A stretch of 64,000 nucleotides of DNA from Niveispirillum irakense DSM 11586 (GCF_000429645.1 NZ_AUCG01000002.1:1-64000); one strand, 5' to 3'. Positions 8,329-17,043 are shown, counted from the stretch's first letter. The notes: generated by a model not told the origin, from the letters alone. Made by a program: numbers and translations.

Positions 8329-8406
8329 GTATCCCATCGCCATGCATTGATGTCAATGTATTTATGAAAATCATCCTAGGGACGGCGTTTCGTGATTCTG
8401 GGATAC
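8329..8406. promoter_or_regulatory. Candidate operators between the phage module and the S24 repressor
   Basis: The 113-base divergent spacer holds GTATCCCA (8329-8336) and its exact inverse TGGGATAC (8399-8406), and between them a palindrome CATTGA-TG-TCAATG (8345-8358). On the minus strand the palindrome contains TTGACA, 17 bases before a weak -10-like GATACA that overlaps the first half-site. A repressor bound here could block both directions. All assignments are by eye. Confidence 0.45.
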
Positions 8407-8413
8407 TTCTCCC

Positions 8414-9061
8414 ATGCTCAAGCATACGGATATATGGCGGGCGATTGACCTGCTGGCCAATCGGCATGGTCTCTCCCCCTCGGGATTGGCCAAGCGCGGC
8501 GGCTTGGACCCGACGACCTTCAACAAGTCGAAGCGGACCACGCCCGATGGTAAGCTGCGCTGGCCCTCGACGGAGAGCATCGCCAAGGTTCTGGAAGCGA
8601 CGGGTAGCAGCTTCACCGAATTTGTTAACCTGACCAGTGGCGACGCCACCCTGCCGGAACCGACCCCGGCGGCATTGCGCCGCGTACCGGTGATCGGCTA
8701 TGCCCAGGCCGGGGCGGAAGGCTATTTCGACGATGCCGGCTACCCCTCCGGCACTGGCTGGGATGAGCTGGAATTTCCGCATGTTACGGACGAACATGCC
8801 TATGCGCTGGAAATTTCCGGCGACAGTATGGAACCGGTCTACCGCGATGGCGACATTATCATCGTCGCGCCCTCGGCCAGCCTGCGCCGGGGCGATCGGG
8901 TGGTTGTCCGTACCCGTGCCGGTGAAGTGATGGCCAAGCAACTCTCCCGCCAGACCGCCAACCGGGTTGAGCTGGTGTCCCTTAACCGGACCCATCCCGA
9001 CCGCAGCCTCGCCATGAACGAGGTCAGCTGGATCGCCCGCATCGTCTGGGCCAGCCAGTAA
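8414..9061 (+). CDS. S24/LexA-like phage-type repressor
   Basis: A 215-residue helix-turn-helix repressor with a C-terminal S24 (LexA/CI-type) peptidase domain. The N-terminal domain (about 1-70) has an atypical HTH with LAKRGGLDPTTFNKSKR. The C-terminal domain starts after residue 90 with an AQAG-type cleavage-region motif and contains SGDSMEP with the probable catalytic Ser and VMAKQL with the probable Lys. Such proteins bind divergent operators and self-cleave when RecA is activated by DNA damage. The ATG at 8414 has no clear ribosome site, so the message may be leaderless. The control of the adjacent phage-derived module is inferred from the divergent arrangement. Confidence 0.85.
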   Translation: MLKHTDIWRAIDLLANRHGLSPSGLAKRGGLDPTTFNKSKRTTPDGKLRWPSTESIAKVLEATGSSFTEFVNLTSGDATLPEPTPAALRRVPVIGYAQAGAEGYFDDAGYPSGTGWDELEFPHVTDEHAYALEISGDSMEPVYRDGDIIIVAPSASLRRGDRVVVRTRAGEVMAKQLSRQTANRVELVSLNRTHPDRSLAMNEVSWIARIVWASQ

Positions 9062-9234
9062 CGGCTTTATTGCCCTTTATCGTGGCTTATTCCCTGACCC
9101 GTCTACACCCAGATCGGTGAATAAGATGGGTTAGGTTGGCGTGAGTAACAATCATAAAAGAAGGCAGAAAAATGTTCGCCTTGCGGGCATACTTCCTTTG
9201 AAAACAGCTTGTTAACCATATAGAGAAGGGAAGC

Positions 9235-9636
9235 ATGAAACGAGAAAAACTCGCAGTTTTATGTAGTGGTATTATTTTGGGGCTAGCTATAATTTTTTTA
9301 CCTGATCAATTTTTATTCTCAAAGACTTCACCGAAATCATTTTGGACAGAATATTTTCCCTTACCTTTTGGGGCCGGTTGGTTCATTACATTCATCGTTT
9401 TGGTTCCTGTCATCTGGATTAATAACTCGGTATTGAGTGCCATCAAAGGCTCTATCGCCTCTTTATTGCTGTCTATTCTGATAGCAGTTCCAATATCTCT
9501 ATCTATTATCGGTAGAACACTATCACCCAATGAATTGCTATATCAGTATCCTTGGGTCGGTATCATTTGTGTTCCGCCTTTGCTCATGCATATTATTTTG
9601 CGGTGGCTAACCTGTTTTTACGCCAAAAATCGCTAA
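9235..9636 (+). CDS. AT-rich hypothetical membrane protein
   Basis: A 133-residue protein with four predicted transmembrane segments (about 8-26, 44-62, 67-90 and 103-122) and short loops. I recognise no family. Codon and base use are far more AT-rich than the flanking phage and host genes, including runs of T, which points to recent acquisition. The ATG follows GAGAAGGGAAGC, a good ribosome site. It stands alone between the repressor gene and an unannotated spacer. Confidence 0.6.
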   Translation: MKREKLAVLCSGIILGLAIIFLPDQFLFSKTSPKSFWTEYFPLPFGAGWFITFIVLVPVIWINNSVLSAIKGSIASLLLSILIAVPISLSIIGRTLSPNELLYQYPWVGIICVPPLLMHIILRWLTCFYAKNR

Positions 9637-9957
9637 AAAGCGGTATTGGCAACAAGGCGATGCTTCGCTTCGGTTGACCCAAAAGTGCAGCTTTTCTGAA
9701 ACCGCTGCTTCCGGCTGCATCGGTGGGGCGCCGTTCCCCCCCCCCCAAGGAACATGGGCCTGGAGTCGCCTCTGCCTTTGGGGGGATAAGCCTGTCTGTT
9801 GGCCTCAAATCGCGGTTTGATGGCCTGTCGTTGGCTGGGATATCGGGTGCCCTCTCGCGAAAAATGGATTCACAAAAGAGTATTAGGATTTTTATCCTTT
9901 AAAATGGAGTTGGTGCAGTTTAGGTTGAGCCTCGGACTCTTTCCACATGGATGACCG
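9637..9957. other. Intergenic spacer with an 11-base C tract
   Basis: The 321 bases hold no gene I can support. A run of eleven C lies at 9736-9746. A reading frame on the minus strand (to 9593) crosses the tract but has no family resemblance, so a phase-variable gene is not demonstrated. The last 100 bases are AT-rich and may carry the promoter of the following gene. Confidence 0.5.
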
Positions 9958-10308
9958 ATGTCCCAAACGCCTTCATCACCTGTGCCACCCCCTGACCTTG
10001 CTGCCGCCGATCCACTGAACCGTCTTCATCTGTCTTTTGATGGCCGGCCTCCGCCGATGGTGCGGCGGGTGCTGTTGGCGGGCGGGGAGGGGGCATGGGG
10101 CGCTCAATGGTGCGAAGGTCAGGCGCGTTTGACGGCCAGTCTTTGTGCCGATGCTGTGGGGGCTGTGGCTGTGCGCCGCTTGGCCCTCTCTGGCCGCGCG
10201 GTCCGGCGGGATCGCTGGCTTTTGCGCCTGACGGTGGCGGTGGCCCAGACGCGCCATCAGGCGGTTCATGCCTGGGTCATGAAGGCCAGCAGGCAGCCTG
10301 GATTCTGA
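9958..10308 (+). CDS. Hypothetical protein
   Basis: A 116-residue basic protein with no family I recognise. The N-terminal 15 residues are proline-rich; the rest alternates hydrophobic and arginine-rich stretches (VRRVLLAGG, VAVRRLALSGRAVRRDRWLLRL). It is GC-rich between two AT-rich spacers, has the third-position GC bias of host genes and ends shortly before the polysaccharide island. It could be a leftover host or phage gene; I cannot exclude a spurious frame. Confidence 0.4.
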   Translation: MSQTPSSPVPPPDLAAADPLNRLHLSFDGRPPPMVRRVLLAGGEGAWGAQWCEGQARLTASLCADAVGAVAVRRLALSGRAVRRDRWLLRLTVAVAQTRHQAVHAWVMKASRQPGF

Positions 10309-10499
10309 CGGAGTGAGGTGAATTAAGCCATGACTTCAGGGTGTTGTGAATTTTGGCTAGTTGGTCTAAAATCAACGACTTTTGTTTCTTATGAACCGGT
10401 TTAGAATTTTGAATGATACAGGTTGATGAGCATGTAAAATGCTAAATTCTATATATATGAGCCGATAGTCTATAATGTTGATTTTATTAGGAAAATGAG

Positions 10500-11354
10500 A
10501 TGAATAAGGAATTGGATGTTTTTTTCGGCATAACTGTCGTTATTGTCACTCACAATTCACAAGCCTCAATGGCGCAGACAATGGATTGCCTGAAAAGGCA
10601 AACGGTGGCACCAAATGAGGTTATCATCGTTGATAGTGGATCATCTGATACTTCTTATCTGGATGAATATAAAGGATATGCGAAAGTTCTTCTTGAGAAG
10701 AATATCGGATTTTGTGCTGCCAATAATTTGGCCATTGATATTTCCAATAAAGAAAATGATGTATTGTTATTAAATCCAGATTTGTTTCTGCCAGATGACT
10801 GGATGGAAAAGGCGATATCGATTTTTAATTCGGAAAAATCCGTTAAGGTTGGCGCTTTTTCTGGGCCGCTTCTCGGGTATGATCTTGAGGCTGGGAAGCC
10901 CTCTGGCCTAGTTGATGTGCTGGGTATTTACCGGAAATGGTATGGTCTTTGGTTTAACCAGGGGCAGGGGCAACCGATAGAGAATGTCTCTATACCGGAT
11001 AAGCCCTTTGAGCCGACGGCCCTTTGTGGCGCGCTGATGTTGATCCGTAGAAAGGTCCTGTCCCAGCTTCGGGCGCGGTGGGGCTTTGAGCTGGATCCAT
11101 CCCTGTTCATGTATAAGGATGATATTGATCTTTCACTCCGGATCAAAGGGCTGGGATGGGATTTGCTCGTCCATCCTGAATTATGGGCCTATCATTGCCG
11201 GGGATGGGCAAAGGATCGGAACAAGGCCTCTGTATGGGGCCGGCGGATATCAGCCCTTAATGAAATAAAACTTGCCTACCGTTTTCGCTCTCCATTCATC
11301 ATCATTTATATGATGAAATATTTTTATGTCCGATATATTGAAACGGGAAAATAA
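10500..11354 (+). CDS. Family 2 glycosyltransferase
   Basis: A 284-residue GT-A glycosyltransferase, probably cytoplasmic or membrane-peripheral, transferring a sugar from a nucleotide donor during surface-polysaccharide assembly. The N-terminus shows VVIVTHNSQ and IIVDSGSSD; LLNPDLFLPDDW supplies the metal-binding NPD motif near residue 95; the middle has ALCGALMLIRR and the acceptor-side MYKDDIDLSLR motif. This resembles the rhamnosyltransferase-like GT2 group. Base use is AT-rich at the 5' end. The next glycosyltransferase starts 7 bases after the stop, so the two are one operon; an AT-rich 190-base leader precedes it. Confidence 0.88.
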   Translation: MNKELDVFFGITVVIVTHNSQASMAQTMDCLKRQTVAPNEVIIVDSGSSDTSYLDEYKGYAKVLLEKNIGFCAANNLAIDISNKENDVLLLNPDLFLPDDWMEKAISIFNSEKSVKVGAFSGPLLGYDLEAGKPSGLVDVLGIYRKWYGLWFNQGQGQPIENVSIPDKPFEPTALCGALMLIRRKVLSQLRARWGFELDPSLFMYKDDIDLSLRIKGLGWDLLVHPELWAYHCRGWAKDRNKASVWGRRISALNEIKLAYRFRSPFIIIYMMKYFYVRYIETGK

Positions 11355-11360
11355 GTTGAA

Positions 11361-12578
11361 ATGATAAAAATATTGCACCTTATTCCAGAAATCCCTGTTC
11401 CTACAACATCGGGCGGCAAGGTTGTTTTCCTCGGGCATATGAAGGAATTGGCGTCCACGCCAGGTCTGATCATGCACACCATATGTGTAGATGCCGATGG
11501 TGACCGGGAGGCGGGTGCCGCGCAACTGAAGGCCGATTATAAAAATTTTGAGGTTTTTCCGCGCGCTACGCCCAGGTTGGGGAGCGGATGGCGTGGAAAG
11601 ATTTCTGCGTTGGATGTTTTCATCCGGTCGTCTTTTCCCCGTGCCTTTGCGGCGCGTAACAACGTTGCCGCCCGCTCCCGTATTGTCGAGCTGATGAAGG
11701 GGGGGGATGTGGATATGGTGATCGCCGATCACCTGACATCCATGGCCATGATGCCGCCCCCACCCTGGCCGGTTCCCGTCGTCATCATTAATCATAATGT
11801 TGAGCAGACGATCCTGCATCAGCAGGCATCCCTGTCGTCCTTCCCGCTGAATTTGGCATTGTCCATCGATGCCCGGCGCATGGCAGCGGTTGAGAACAAG
11901 GTCATCAAGGCTGCTGATCTGGTTGTTACCCTCACGCCCGAAGATGCAGCGGAACTATCGGACATTGGCGCGAAGACGCGGCTTTGCCCCTATATAATTC
12001 CGCCTGTTGAGGCGGGTTGGCACGATTGCGGTAACCAAGATATCCTGTTCGTGGGGTCTCTCGGTTACTTTCCCAACCGGGAAGCCATTGAATGGATGGT
12101 GCATGAATTGGCGCCGGCTTTGGAGCAGAAGCTTCCACCGGCGCGATTGCTGTTCGCTGGGGCCAAGCCGGATGATGTTCCCAAGGATTGGCCGGTTCGT
12201 TCGAATACAGTATTCCTCGGGCGGGTCTCTGACGAGCATCTGGCATCCCTTCATAGGGAGTCCGCGCTTTATTGCTGCCCCATGCGCTATGGCTCGGGGA
12301 TCAAGATCAAAATCCTGGATGCCGCATCTTACGGCATGCCGATTTTATGTTCTGCGGAAGGGCGGAGCGGTATTTCCTGGCTGCCGAATGCGACATTGAT
12401 CGATCGGACGGATCCGGCGCAACTGGCAGACAAAATTGCAGCGCTCCTTGCGGATCGTCCTGCCCTGCAGGCCATGGCAGGTTCCATAAAGGGCAGCCTG
12501 GGGCAGGTCGCCTCTCAGAGGAATGGTCTTCTCGGGACCATCATCCGCGATATCGTTAAAAAAGGAAAAGACAGTTAA
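11361..12578 (+). CDS. Family 4 (GT-B) glycosyltransferase
   Basis: A 405-residue GT-B glycosyltransferase. The N-terminal acceptor domain begins ILHLIPEIPVPTTSGGK with the glycine loop; the C-terminal donor domain has ILFVGSLGYFPN (about 225), the FLGRVSD strand and the nucleotide-sugar signature CCPMRYGSGIKIKILDAA followed by GMPILCS. The length is normal for the family. It sits 6 bases downstream of the GT2 gene. The two plus-strand genes converge on the minus-strand flippase gene, with a structured repeat between them. Donor and acceptor sugars cannot be told. Confidence 0.87.
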   Translation: MIKILHLIPEIPVPTTSGGKVVFLGHMKELASTPGLIMHTICVDADGDREAGAAQLKADYKNFEVFPRATPRLGSGWRGKISALDVFIRSSFPRAFAARNNVAARSRIVELMKGGDVDMVIADHLTSMAMMPPPPWPVPVVIINHNVEQTILHQQASLSSFPLNLALSIDARRMAAVENKVIKAADLVVTLTPEDAAELSDIGAKTRLCPYIIPPVEAGWHDCGNQDILFVGSLGYFPNREAIEWMVHELAPALEQKLPPARLLFAGAKPDDVPKDWPVRSNTVFLGRVSDEHLASLHRESALYCCPMRYGSGIKIKILDAASYGMPILCSAEGRSGISWLPNATLIDRTDPAQLADKIAALLADRPALQAMAGSIKGSLGQVASQRNGLLGTIIRDIVKKGKDS

Positions 12579-12583
12579 TAAAT

Positions 12584-12710
12584 ATCCGATTCCGGATTGG
12601 CATCATCGGCGACCGCCGCCGCACGGTCTTCGTCCGCGCACGCCAAGCCAAAGCATGTTTGCACGGGCAATTGAGCGCTTTGATCAGACCCTATAGGATC
12701 TGATCAAAGC
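12584..12710 (+). repeat. Diverged copy C of the multi-hairpin intergenic element
   Basis: It lies between two convergent genes. It shares with the clear copies the block CGGCGACCGCCGCCGC (12607-12622), then GCCAAGCC and CAATTGAGC, and ends in a long hairpin: two perfect 12-base arms GCTTTGATCAGA (12677-12688) and its inverse (12699-12710) around a 10-base loop. The first hairpin is reduced to ATCCG/CGGAT (12584-12597). The order of blocks is the same as in the copies at 19632 and 39935. It could also act as a two-way terminator. Confidence 0.55.
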
Positions 12711-12717
12711 AAGCATG

Positions 12718-13965
12718 TTAACGGAGTTTCCGATGGGCTAGAAAGAAGCGATAGCCCGAAATTAGAAAAACAAAACTTTCAGCGGATAAAATCGCAATTG
12801 CTGCGGCAATATGCATTTCTGTTCCCAGAAAATGCAGTATCAGCATGATGCCAAAATTTATGAAGGCCGCTGTCTTCAGCATCATGGCCCACAGTCCGTT
12901 TTCTCCGTAATTAAACATATATAAAGAAGAAAAGCATGTTCCTATGCCAACCAATAGGGGGACAGGGGCCAGGATGCGAAGCACGCGGGCAGATTCAAGA
13001 AAGTCTGGACCAAACGCCAGTAAGACCAGTTGGTCAGCACCCAGCATCATGATAAGCCCGCCCATAATGCCGACGCCACCCGTCAGTACCATGACTTGAC
13101 GGATAAGGCGCAGGCCGGCGGCTGGATTGCTCGATGCTAAATTAGCGACGCGTGGCATGGCCGCTTGGATGATTGCAGCCAGAAAGCCTTTACCCGCCCC
13201 CAGACAGCGATCCGCGATATTGAACTGCGCTGCGGCCACGGGGCCACCAAACAATCCAACAATAAAAGTTTGTGCGACTGTATAAATCTGGATCACAAAA
13301 TCAGCAGCAAATATACGCCACGCTTCTTTGATGCGTCTAAAAATAGCGTCTATCGCGGGAACTGATAAAACACTCCCAAAATGCCGGTTAATGAAAAGAA
13401 AAGAAACGATAGCCGGAAGAAGTGCTCCCACTGCGCTTAGGGTAATTGCAAGATTTGTGTCTTCCGGCCCTTTAACCAGAATGAATATTGCAATGACTCC
13501 GCATAATCGTCCCAACGTGGAACTGATGGCAATGACGCGAAACTGCTCCAAGCCTTGAAATAGCCAAGCCGGCGTAAGCAGGTTTAGAAATGCGATAAAG
13601 GGGACAAAGGGCAATACCACGCCCACGCCTGCTTCATGTGGAAGCCAACACCAGACTGCAAAAATGGCAGCGCTACACAGCCCGACCAGCGACATACGGA
13701 TAGCATATGCTTCCGTGATAATTTTTGCGACGCGGGCTGGATCCGCCTTATGAACAGCGACTTCTCTTGCAGCGCTCCAATTAAAGCCAAAATCGCATAT
13801 CACGCTCAACAGCGTGCCGGATGAAATCGCCCACGCATATTGCCCGAATTGAGCGGGGCCCAATGCGCGGGTAATGAACGGCAATATGAGCAATGGGATG
13901 AGGATGTTGGCTACATTGGTCAGTCCGATATAAGCGATATTCTTGATAATTTTCTTGTCGATCAT
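12718..13965 (-). CDS. Wzx-type polysaccharide flippase (MOP superfamily)
   Basis: A 415-residue integral membrane protein with about 12 hydrophobic segments, expected to flip lipid-linked oligosaccharide units across the inner membrane. The N-terminus NIAYIGLTNVANILIPLLIL and PFITRALGPAQFGQYAWA are typical of the RfbX/Wzx group. The start lies 14 bases after the stop of the upstream glycosyltransferase gene on the same strand, in the order glf, glycosyltransferase, flippase. The 3' end abuts the structured repeat. No Wzy-type polymerase is visible in the window. Confidence 0.9.
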   Translation of the reverse strand: MIDKKIIKNIAYIGLTNVANILIPLLILPFITRALGPAQFGQYAWAISSGTLLSVICDFGFNWSAAREVAVHKADPARVAKIITEAYAIRMSLVGLCSAAIFAVWCWLPHEAGVGVVLPFVPFIAFLNLLTPAWLFQGLEQFRVIAISSTLGRLCGVIAIFILVKGPEDTNLAITLSAVGALLPAIVSFLFINRHFGSVLSVPAIDAIFRRIKEAWRIFAADFVIQIYTVAQTFIVGLFGGPVAAAQFNIADRCLGAGKGFLAAIIQAAMPRVANLASSNPAAGLRLIRQVMVLTGGVGIMGGLIMMLGADQLVLLAFGPDFLESARVLRILAPVPLLVGIGTCFSSLYMFNYGENGLWAMMLKTAAFINFGIMLILHFLGTEMHIAAAIAILSAESFVFLISGYRFFLAHRKLR

Positions 13966-13979
13966 TCTACTTGCCGCAC

Positions 13980-15215
13980 TCAGGAGGGCTGCTCGCCATT
14001 AATAATGGCGCGGATATTGGCCTCCATGGCGTCGCCGGCGGCATCCCACGTCAATTTATGCGTCTCCTTCCAACCGGCGACCGCGATACGGTGACGATAT
14101 TCATGGTCCCGTATTAACCGGATGAGACCATCAGCAACCGACCGTGGTGATTGGGGCGCTACAACTTCCGCCGTTTCCCCGGGTATTGCATATTGTTCTG
14201 TCCCGGGTTGGGTCGTCACAACCGGAAGGCCGCAGGCCATGGCTTCTGCCGGGAAAAGCGGGAAGCTCTCATACCACGACGCGGATAACAGGATATCGGA
14301 TGCGCGATAGGCTTCGGCCAGCATGCTGGGCTGAAGAAAGCCAAGGCTCTTGTACGGCGCGATGTCATTATTGGGGGGGAGGGCGGCAGTACCGTACACA
14401 TGCCATTCAATCTGATAGTCAGGCAACTCGCGCCGGGCGATGGCGGTGGCTTCCGCCATCTCCTTAAACCCTTTCCAAGCCACATTGCGGCCCCCATAGC
14501 TAATAAGGGTAACCTTCCGGTGATCAGCCGGGACTATTGGCTTAGGAGTGCCGTTGAAGACGGCATGATCAATGGCACTGGGCGTCAGCATGACGTTCGC
14601 CTCAGGCACGGCAGTTTTGACCTGATTTAACAGCCAGGGAGAATTGGCCATCATATTCAGGCCAATCTTATAAGACAGTGCCGCCCGTTTGCGGGTTTGA
14701 TCTGGGTCTGAGCTGTCGTTGGCGAATACAACTTCATAATGCTGCATGAAATAGGCGAGCTTACCCGACCCAAACAGATAAACGGGTAGGGCTGTATCGT
14801 ATTGAGTTGCTATGGTGATGTCAGCTTCAGGGATCAGCTTGCGCAATATCTGGGCGTGAACAGCCTGCTCCATCTCCGGTGTCCAGAGCTTTGGCATTGA
14901 GCAAACCAGCTTCATGAAATCCCGCCTTATATGGGCGGGGCTGCCTTTGGACTTGTTAAGCACCCACGTCGCCAGGCTGCCCACCAGGTCCAATCCTCCG
15001 GATATCGCGGATTGTCGGGGCCAATGCTGCAACGTTCCGAATTCTTTAGGGAACCAGTCCGGATTCAGTGAGGGGCGCGTGGGGATGAGGGTCACCTGAT
15101 GGCCACGGCGATGAAGCTGGTGCGCATGTTCCAGAATACAAACGCTGCCACCCGTGAACTTTTCGCGATCAAGCGGGGGAATGATAATATTCACGCGCAA
15201 AGGGTGTGCAGCCAT
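13980..15215 (-). CDS. Family 4 (GT-B) glycosyltransferase
   Basis: A 411-residue glycosyltransferase using the ATG at 15215; a longer frame would overlap the glf gene and has an unrelated N-terminus. The acceptor domain starts RVNIIIPPLDREKFTGGSV; the donor domain has SYGGRNVAWKGFKEM and the family signature WYESFPLFPAEAMACGLPVV with the E-x7-E pattern. It lies between glf and the flippase gene in a minus-strand operon and 29 bases from the glf stop. Because glf supplies UDP-galactofuranose, a galactofuranosyl transfer is conceivable, but GT4 membership does not show it. Confidence 0.87.
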   Translation of the reverse strand: MAAHPLRVNIIIPPLDREKFTGGSVCILEHAHQLHRRGHQVTLIPTRPSLNPDWFPKEFGTLQHWPRQSAISGGLDLVGSLATWVLNKSKGSPAHIRRDFMKLVCSMPKLWTPEMEQAVHAQILRKLIPEADITIATQYDTALPVYLFGSGKLAYFMQHYEVVFANDSSDPDQTRKRAALSYKIGLNMMANSPWLLNQVKTAVPEANVMLTPSAIDHAVFNGTPKPIVPADHRKVTLISYGGRNVAWKGFKEMAEATAIARRELPDYQIEWHVYGTAALPPNNDIAPYKSLGFLQPSMLAEAYRASDILLSASWYESFPLFPAEAMACGLPVVTTQPGTEQYAIPGETAEVVAPQSPRSVADGLIRLIRDHEYRHRIAVAGWKETHKLTWDAAGDAMEANIRAIINGEQPS

Positions 15216-15244
15216 TTTGGTGCCTTGTTCTCTAGGCTGTGGAA

Positions 15245-16411
15245 TCAGATGGAAAGGGGCTTGCCGGTGGTGAACCGCGGCGCAACTTGGGTGTCGAAGC
15301 ATTTCAGCGCGGCACCGATTGCTTGATGCATATCCAGGTAACGATAGGTGCCCAGCCTGCCCCCAAAGATCACATTCGGCTCTTGGGCCGTCAGGGCCAC
15401 ATAACGCTCATACAGGTCGCGATCCTGCGGCGTGGCAATAGGGTAATACGGCTCATCACCAGCCTTCGCGAAGCGAGAAAATTCACGGGCGATAATTGTC
15501 TTCTGCCCGTCAAAAGGCCGCTCTGGATGCAGGTGGCGGAATTCGTGGATGCGGGTGAAAGGTATGTCCGCATCCGCATAATTCATGACCGATGTGCCCT
15601 GGAAATCAGGCGTATTTGCGACTTCCCATTCCAGATCGACAGTGCGCCAGCCGAGTTCTCCAAACTGGTAATCATAATAACGGTCGATCGCACCGGTATA
15701 GATCACCAGAGTCTTCGAAGGAATTAAGTGGCGAATATCAAAGAAATCCACCCCGAGCATGAGGCTGATCTTTGGATTCGACAGCATATTGCGGAAGATG
15801 GCCCCATAGCCGTCCCGCGGCATGCCTTCGTAGCGATCAAAGAAGTAGCGATCATCAAACGTAAAACGAACAGGCAGGCGACCGATGATGGAGGCGGGCA
15901 GCTGCTTGGGATCCGTTTGCCACTGCTTCATCGTATAGCCGCGGATAAAGGCCTCATAAAGGGGGCGGCCAATGGACTTGATCGCCTTTTCCTCCAGATT
16001 GGCAGGCTCCCCGATACTATCCGCCGCCATTTCGCGGGCGACCAGGGCTCGCGCTTCGTCTGGTGTGAAGTGACGCCCAAAGAAAGAAGATATCGTATGG
16101 AGATTGATCGGCATGGAGAAAACACGTTCACCATGCACTGTAAAGACGCGATGACGATAATCAGTAAACTCTGTAAATTTATTGATGTAGGTCCATACTT
16201 CCTCTGAATTGGTGTGGAAAATATGCGTGCCATAGGGATGGACTTCAATTCCGGTTTCCTGATTAATTTCAGAATAGCTGTTGCCACCGAAATGAGTGCG
16301 CTTATCGATGACAGCGACGGTCAGGCCCAGCTCCCGGGCTGCCCTTTCAGCAATAGTGGTGCCAAAAAAGCCGCTGCCAATAACAACCAGATCAAACCCG
16401 TCGAAATTCAT
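15245..16411 (-). CDS. glf: UDP-galactopyranose mutase
   Basis: A 388-residue flavoenzyme that interconverts UDP-galactopyranose and UDP-galactofuranose. It begins with the dinucleotide-binding fold (VVIGSGFFG at 10-18, then the acidic VIDKR and the family motif FGGNSYSE). The conserved GIEVHPYGTHIFHTN, RHRVF, MPINL, FIRGYTMKQW, RLPVRFTFDDRYF and PYYPI segments match Glf, and the length is normal. It heads the minus-strand polysaccharide operon. Its presence indicates that the surface glycan made here contains galactofuranose, which is an inference from the enzyme's known role. Confidence 0.96.
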   Translation of the reverse strand: MNFDGFDLVVIGSGFFGTTIAERAARELGLTVAVIDKRTHFGGNSYSEINQETGIEVHPYGTHIFHTNSEEVWTYINKFTEFTDYRHRVFTVHGERVFSMPINLHTISSFFGRHFTPDEARALVAREMAADSIGEPANLEEKAIKSIGRPLYEAFIRGYTMKQWQTDPKQLPASIIGRLPVRFTFDDRYFFDRYEGMPRDGYGAIFRNMLSNPKISLMLGVDFFDIRHLIPSKTLVIYTGAIDRYYDYQFGELGWRTVDLEWEVANTPDFQGTSVMNYADADIPFTRIHEFRHLHPERPFDGQKTIIAREFSRFAKAGDEPYYPIATPQDRDLYERYVALTAQEPNVIFGGRLGTYRYLDMHQAIGAALKCFDTQVAPRFTTGKPLSI

Positions 16412-17043
16412 GATGAAAAAGCCTTTCGATATAAGCTGCTTCAGCTTGCCGGAGAATATTTTTATAATTGCTGTCAGATATAACGCAAGTTACAGCAATG
16501 ATACGCTGCCATGAGCAGGGGTCGGTTGAGCCATGAGAAAATAGTCCTGTGTCGCATTCGTCGCTTCCGGGCGGAATCTGTACTCTTCCATATGCGCTCT
16601 GGGTGCGCCCCTTTCCTGGGAAGAAGGCCGACCGCACATGGCCGGTCTTATAACGGCCTTTCGTCATGCCTGCAAAACCTGATTTCCCGGCTCGGCGCAA
16701 GCCAGCTTTAAAGCCGGATCCATGCGCGGGCCGGCGGCATCGTTGCCGTCCCTGGATCTGCCCGGGGCAGGCTCCCCTTCCCGTAGGCGATCATCCTCAT
16801 GCGGAACCCGATGGCTGGTGGCCAGGGCATGCAGGAAGGGTGCCACCCGACGGGTTGCCTGAACATGGGGGATGCGGCAGTCGCAGGCGAGGCGCGCGCG
16901 AGACGGCTGGAAATGTATACGGCAGAAGGGTATCGTCCACCGTGCGGGCGCGGCGCTCCCCGATATGGTTGTAAAGATGGCTTGGCCCCCGATTTGGTAG
17001 TGATTAATTACCTTGCCTTAATTTGGGTAAATTGGAGTAAGTT
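16412..17043. other. 632-base gap in the polysaccharide island
   Basis: No gene is supported; the open frames here lack family resemblance and codon bias. The gap holds the divergent promoters of glf and the 17044 glycosyltransferase, and a GC-rich middle with the inverted segment GGCCGACCG / CGGTC near 16627-16650. The last 60 bases are AT-rich and end with GGAGTAAGTT before a GTG start. It may be scar tissue from a deleted gene. Confidence 0.5.

Noticed and set aside
12677-12710. Fnr-box-like TTGATC..GATCAA in the copy C hairpin
   Set aside because: The spacing (TTGAT and ATCAA about 22 bases apart) is wrong for an Fnr box and it lies between two 3' ends.
16666-16974. Short frames in the glf-glycosyltransferase gap
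   Set aside because: No ribosome site, no family resemblance and no consistent codon bias.
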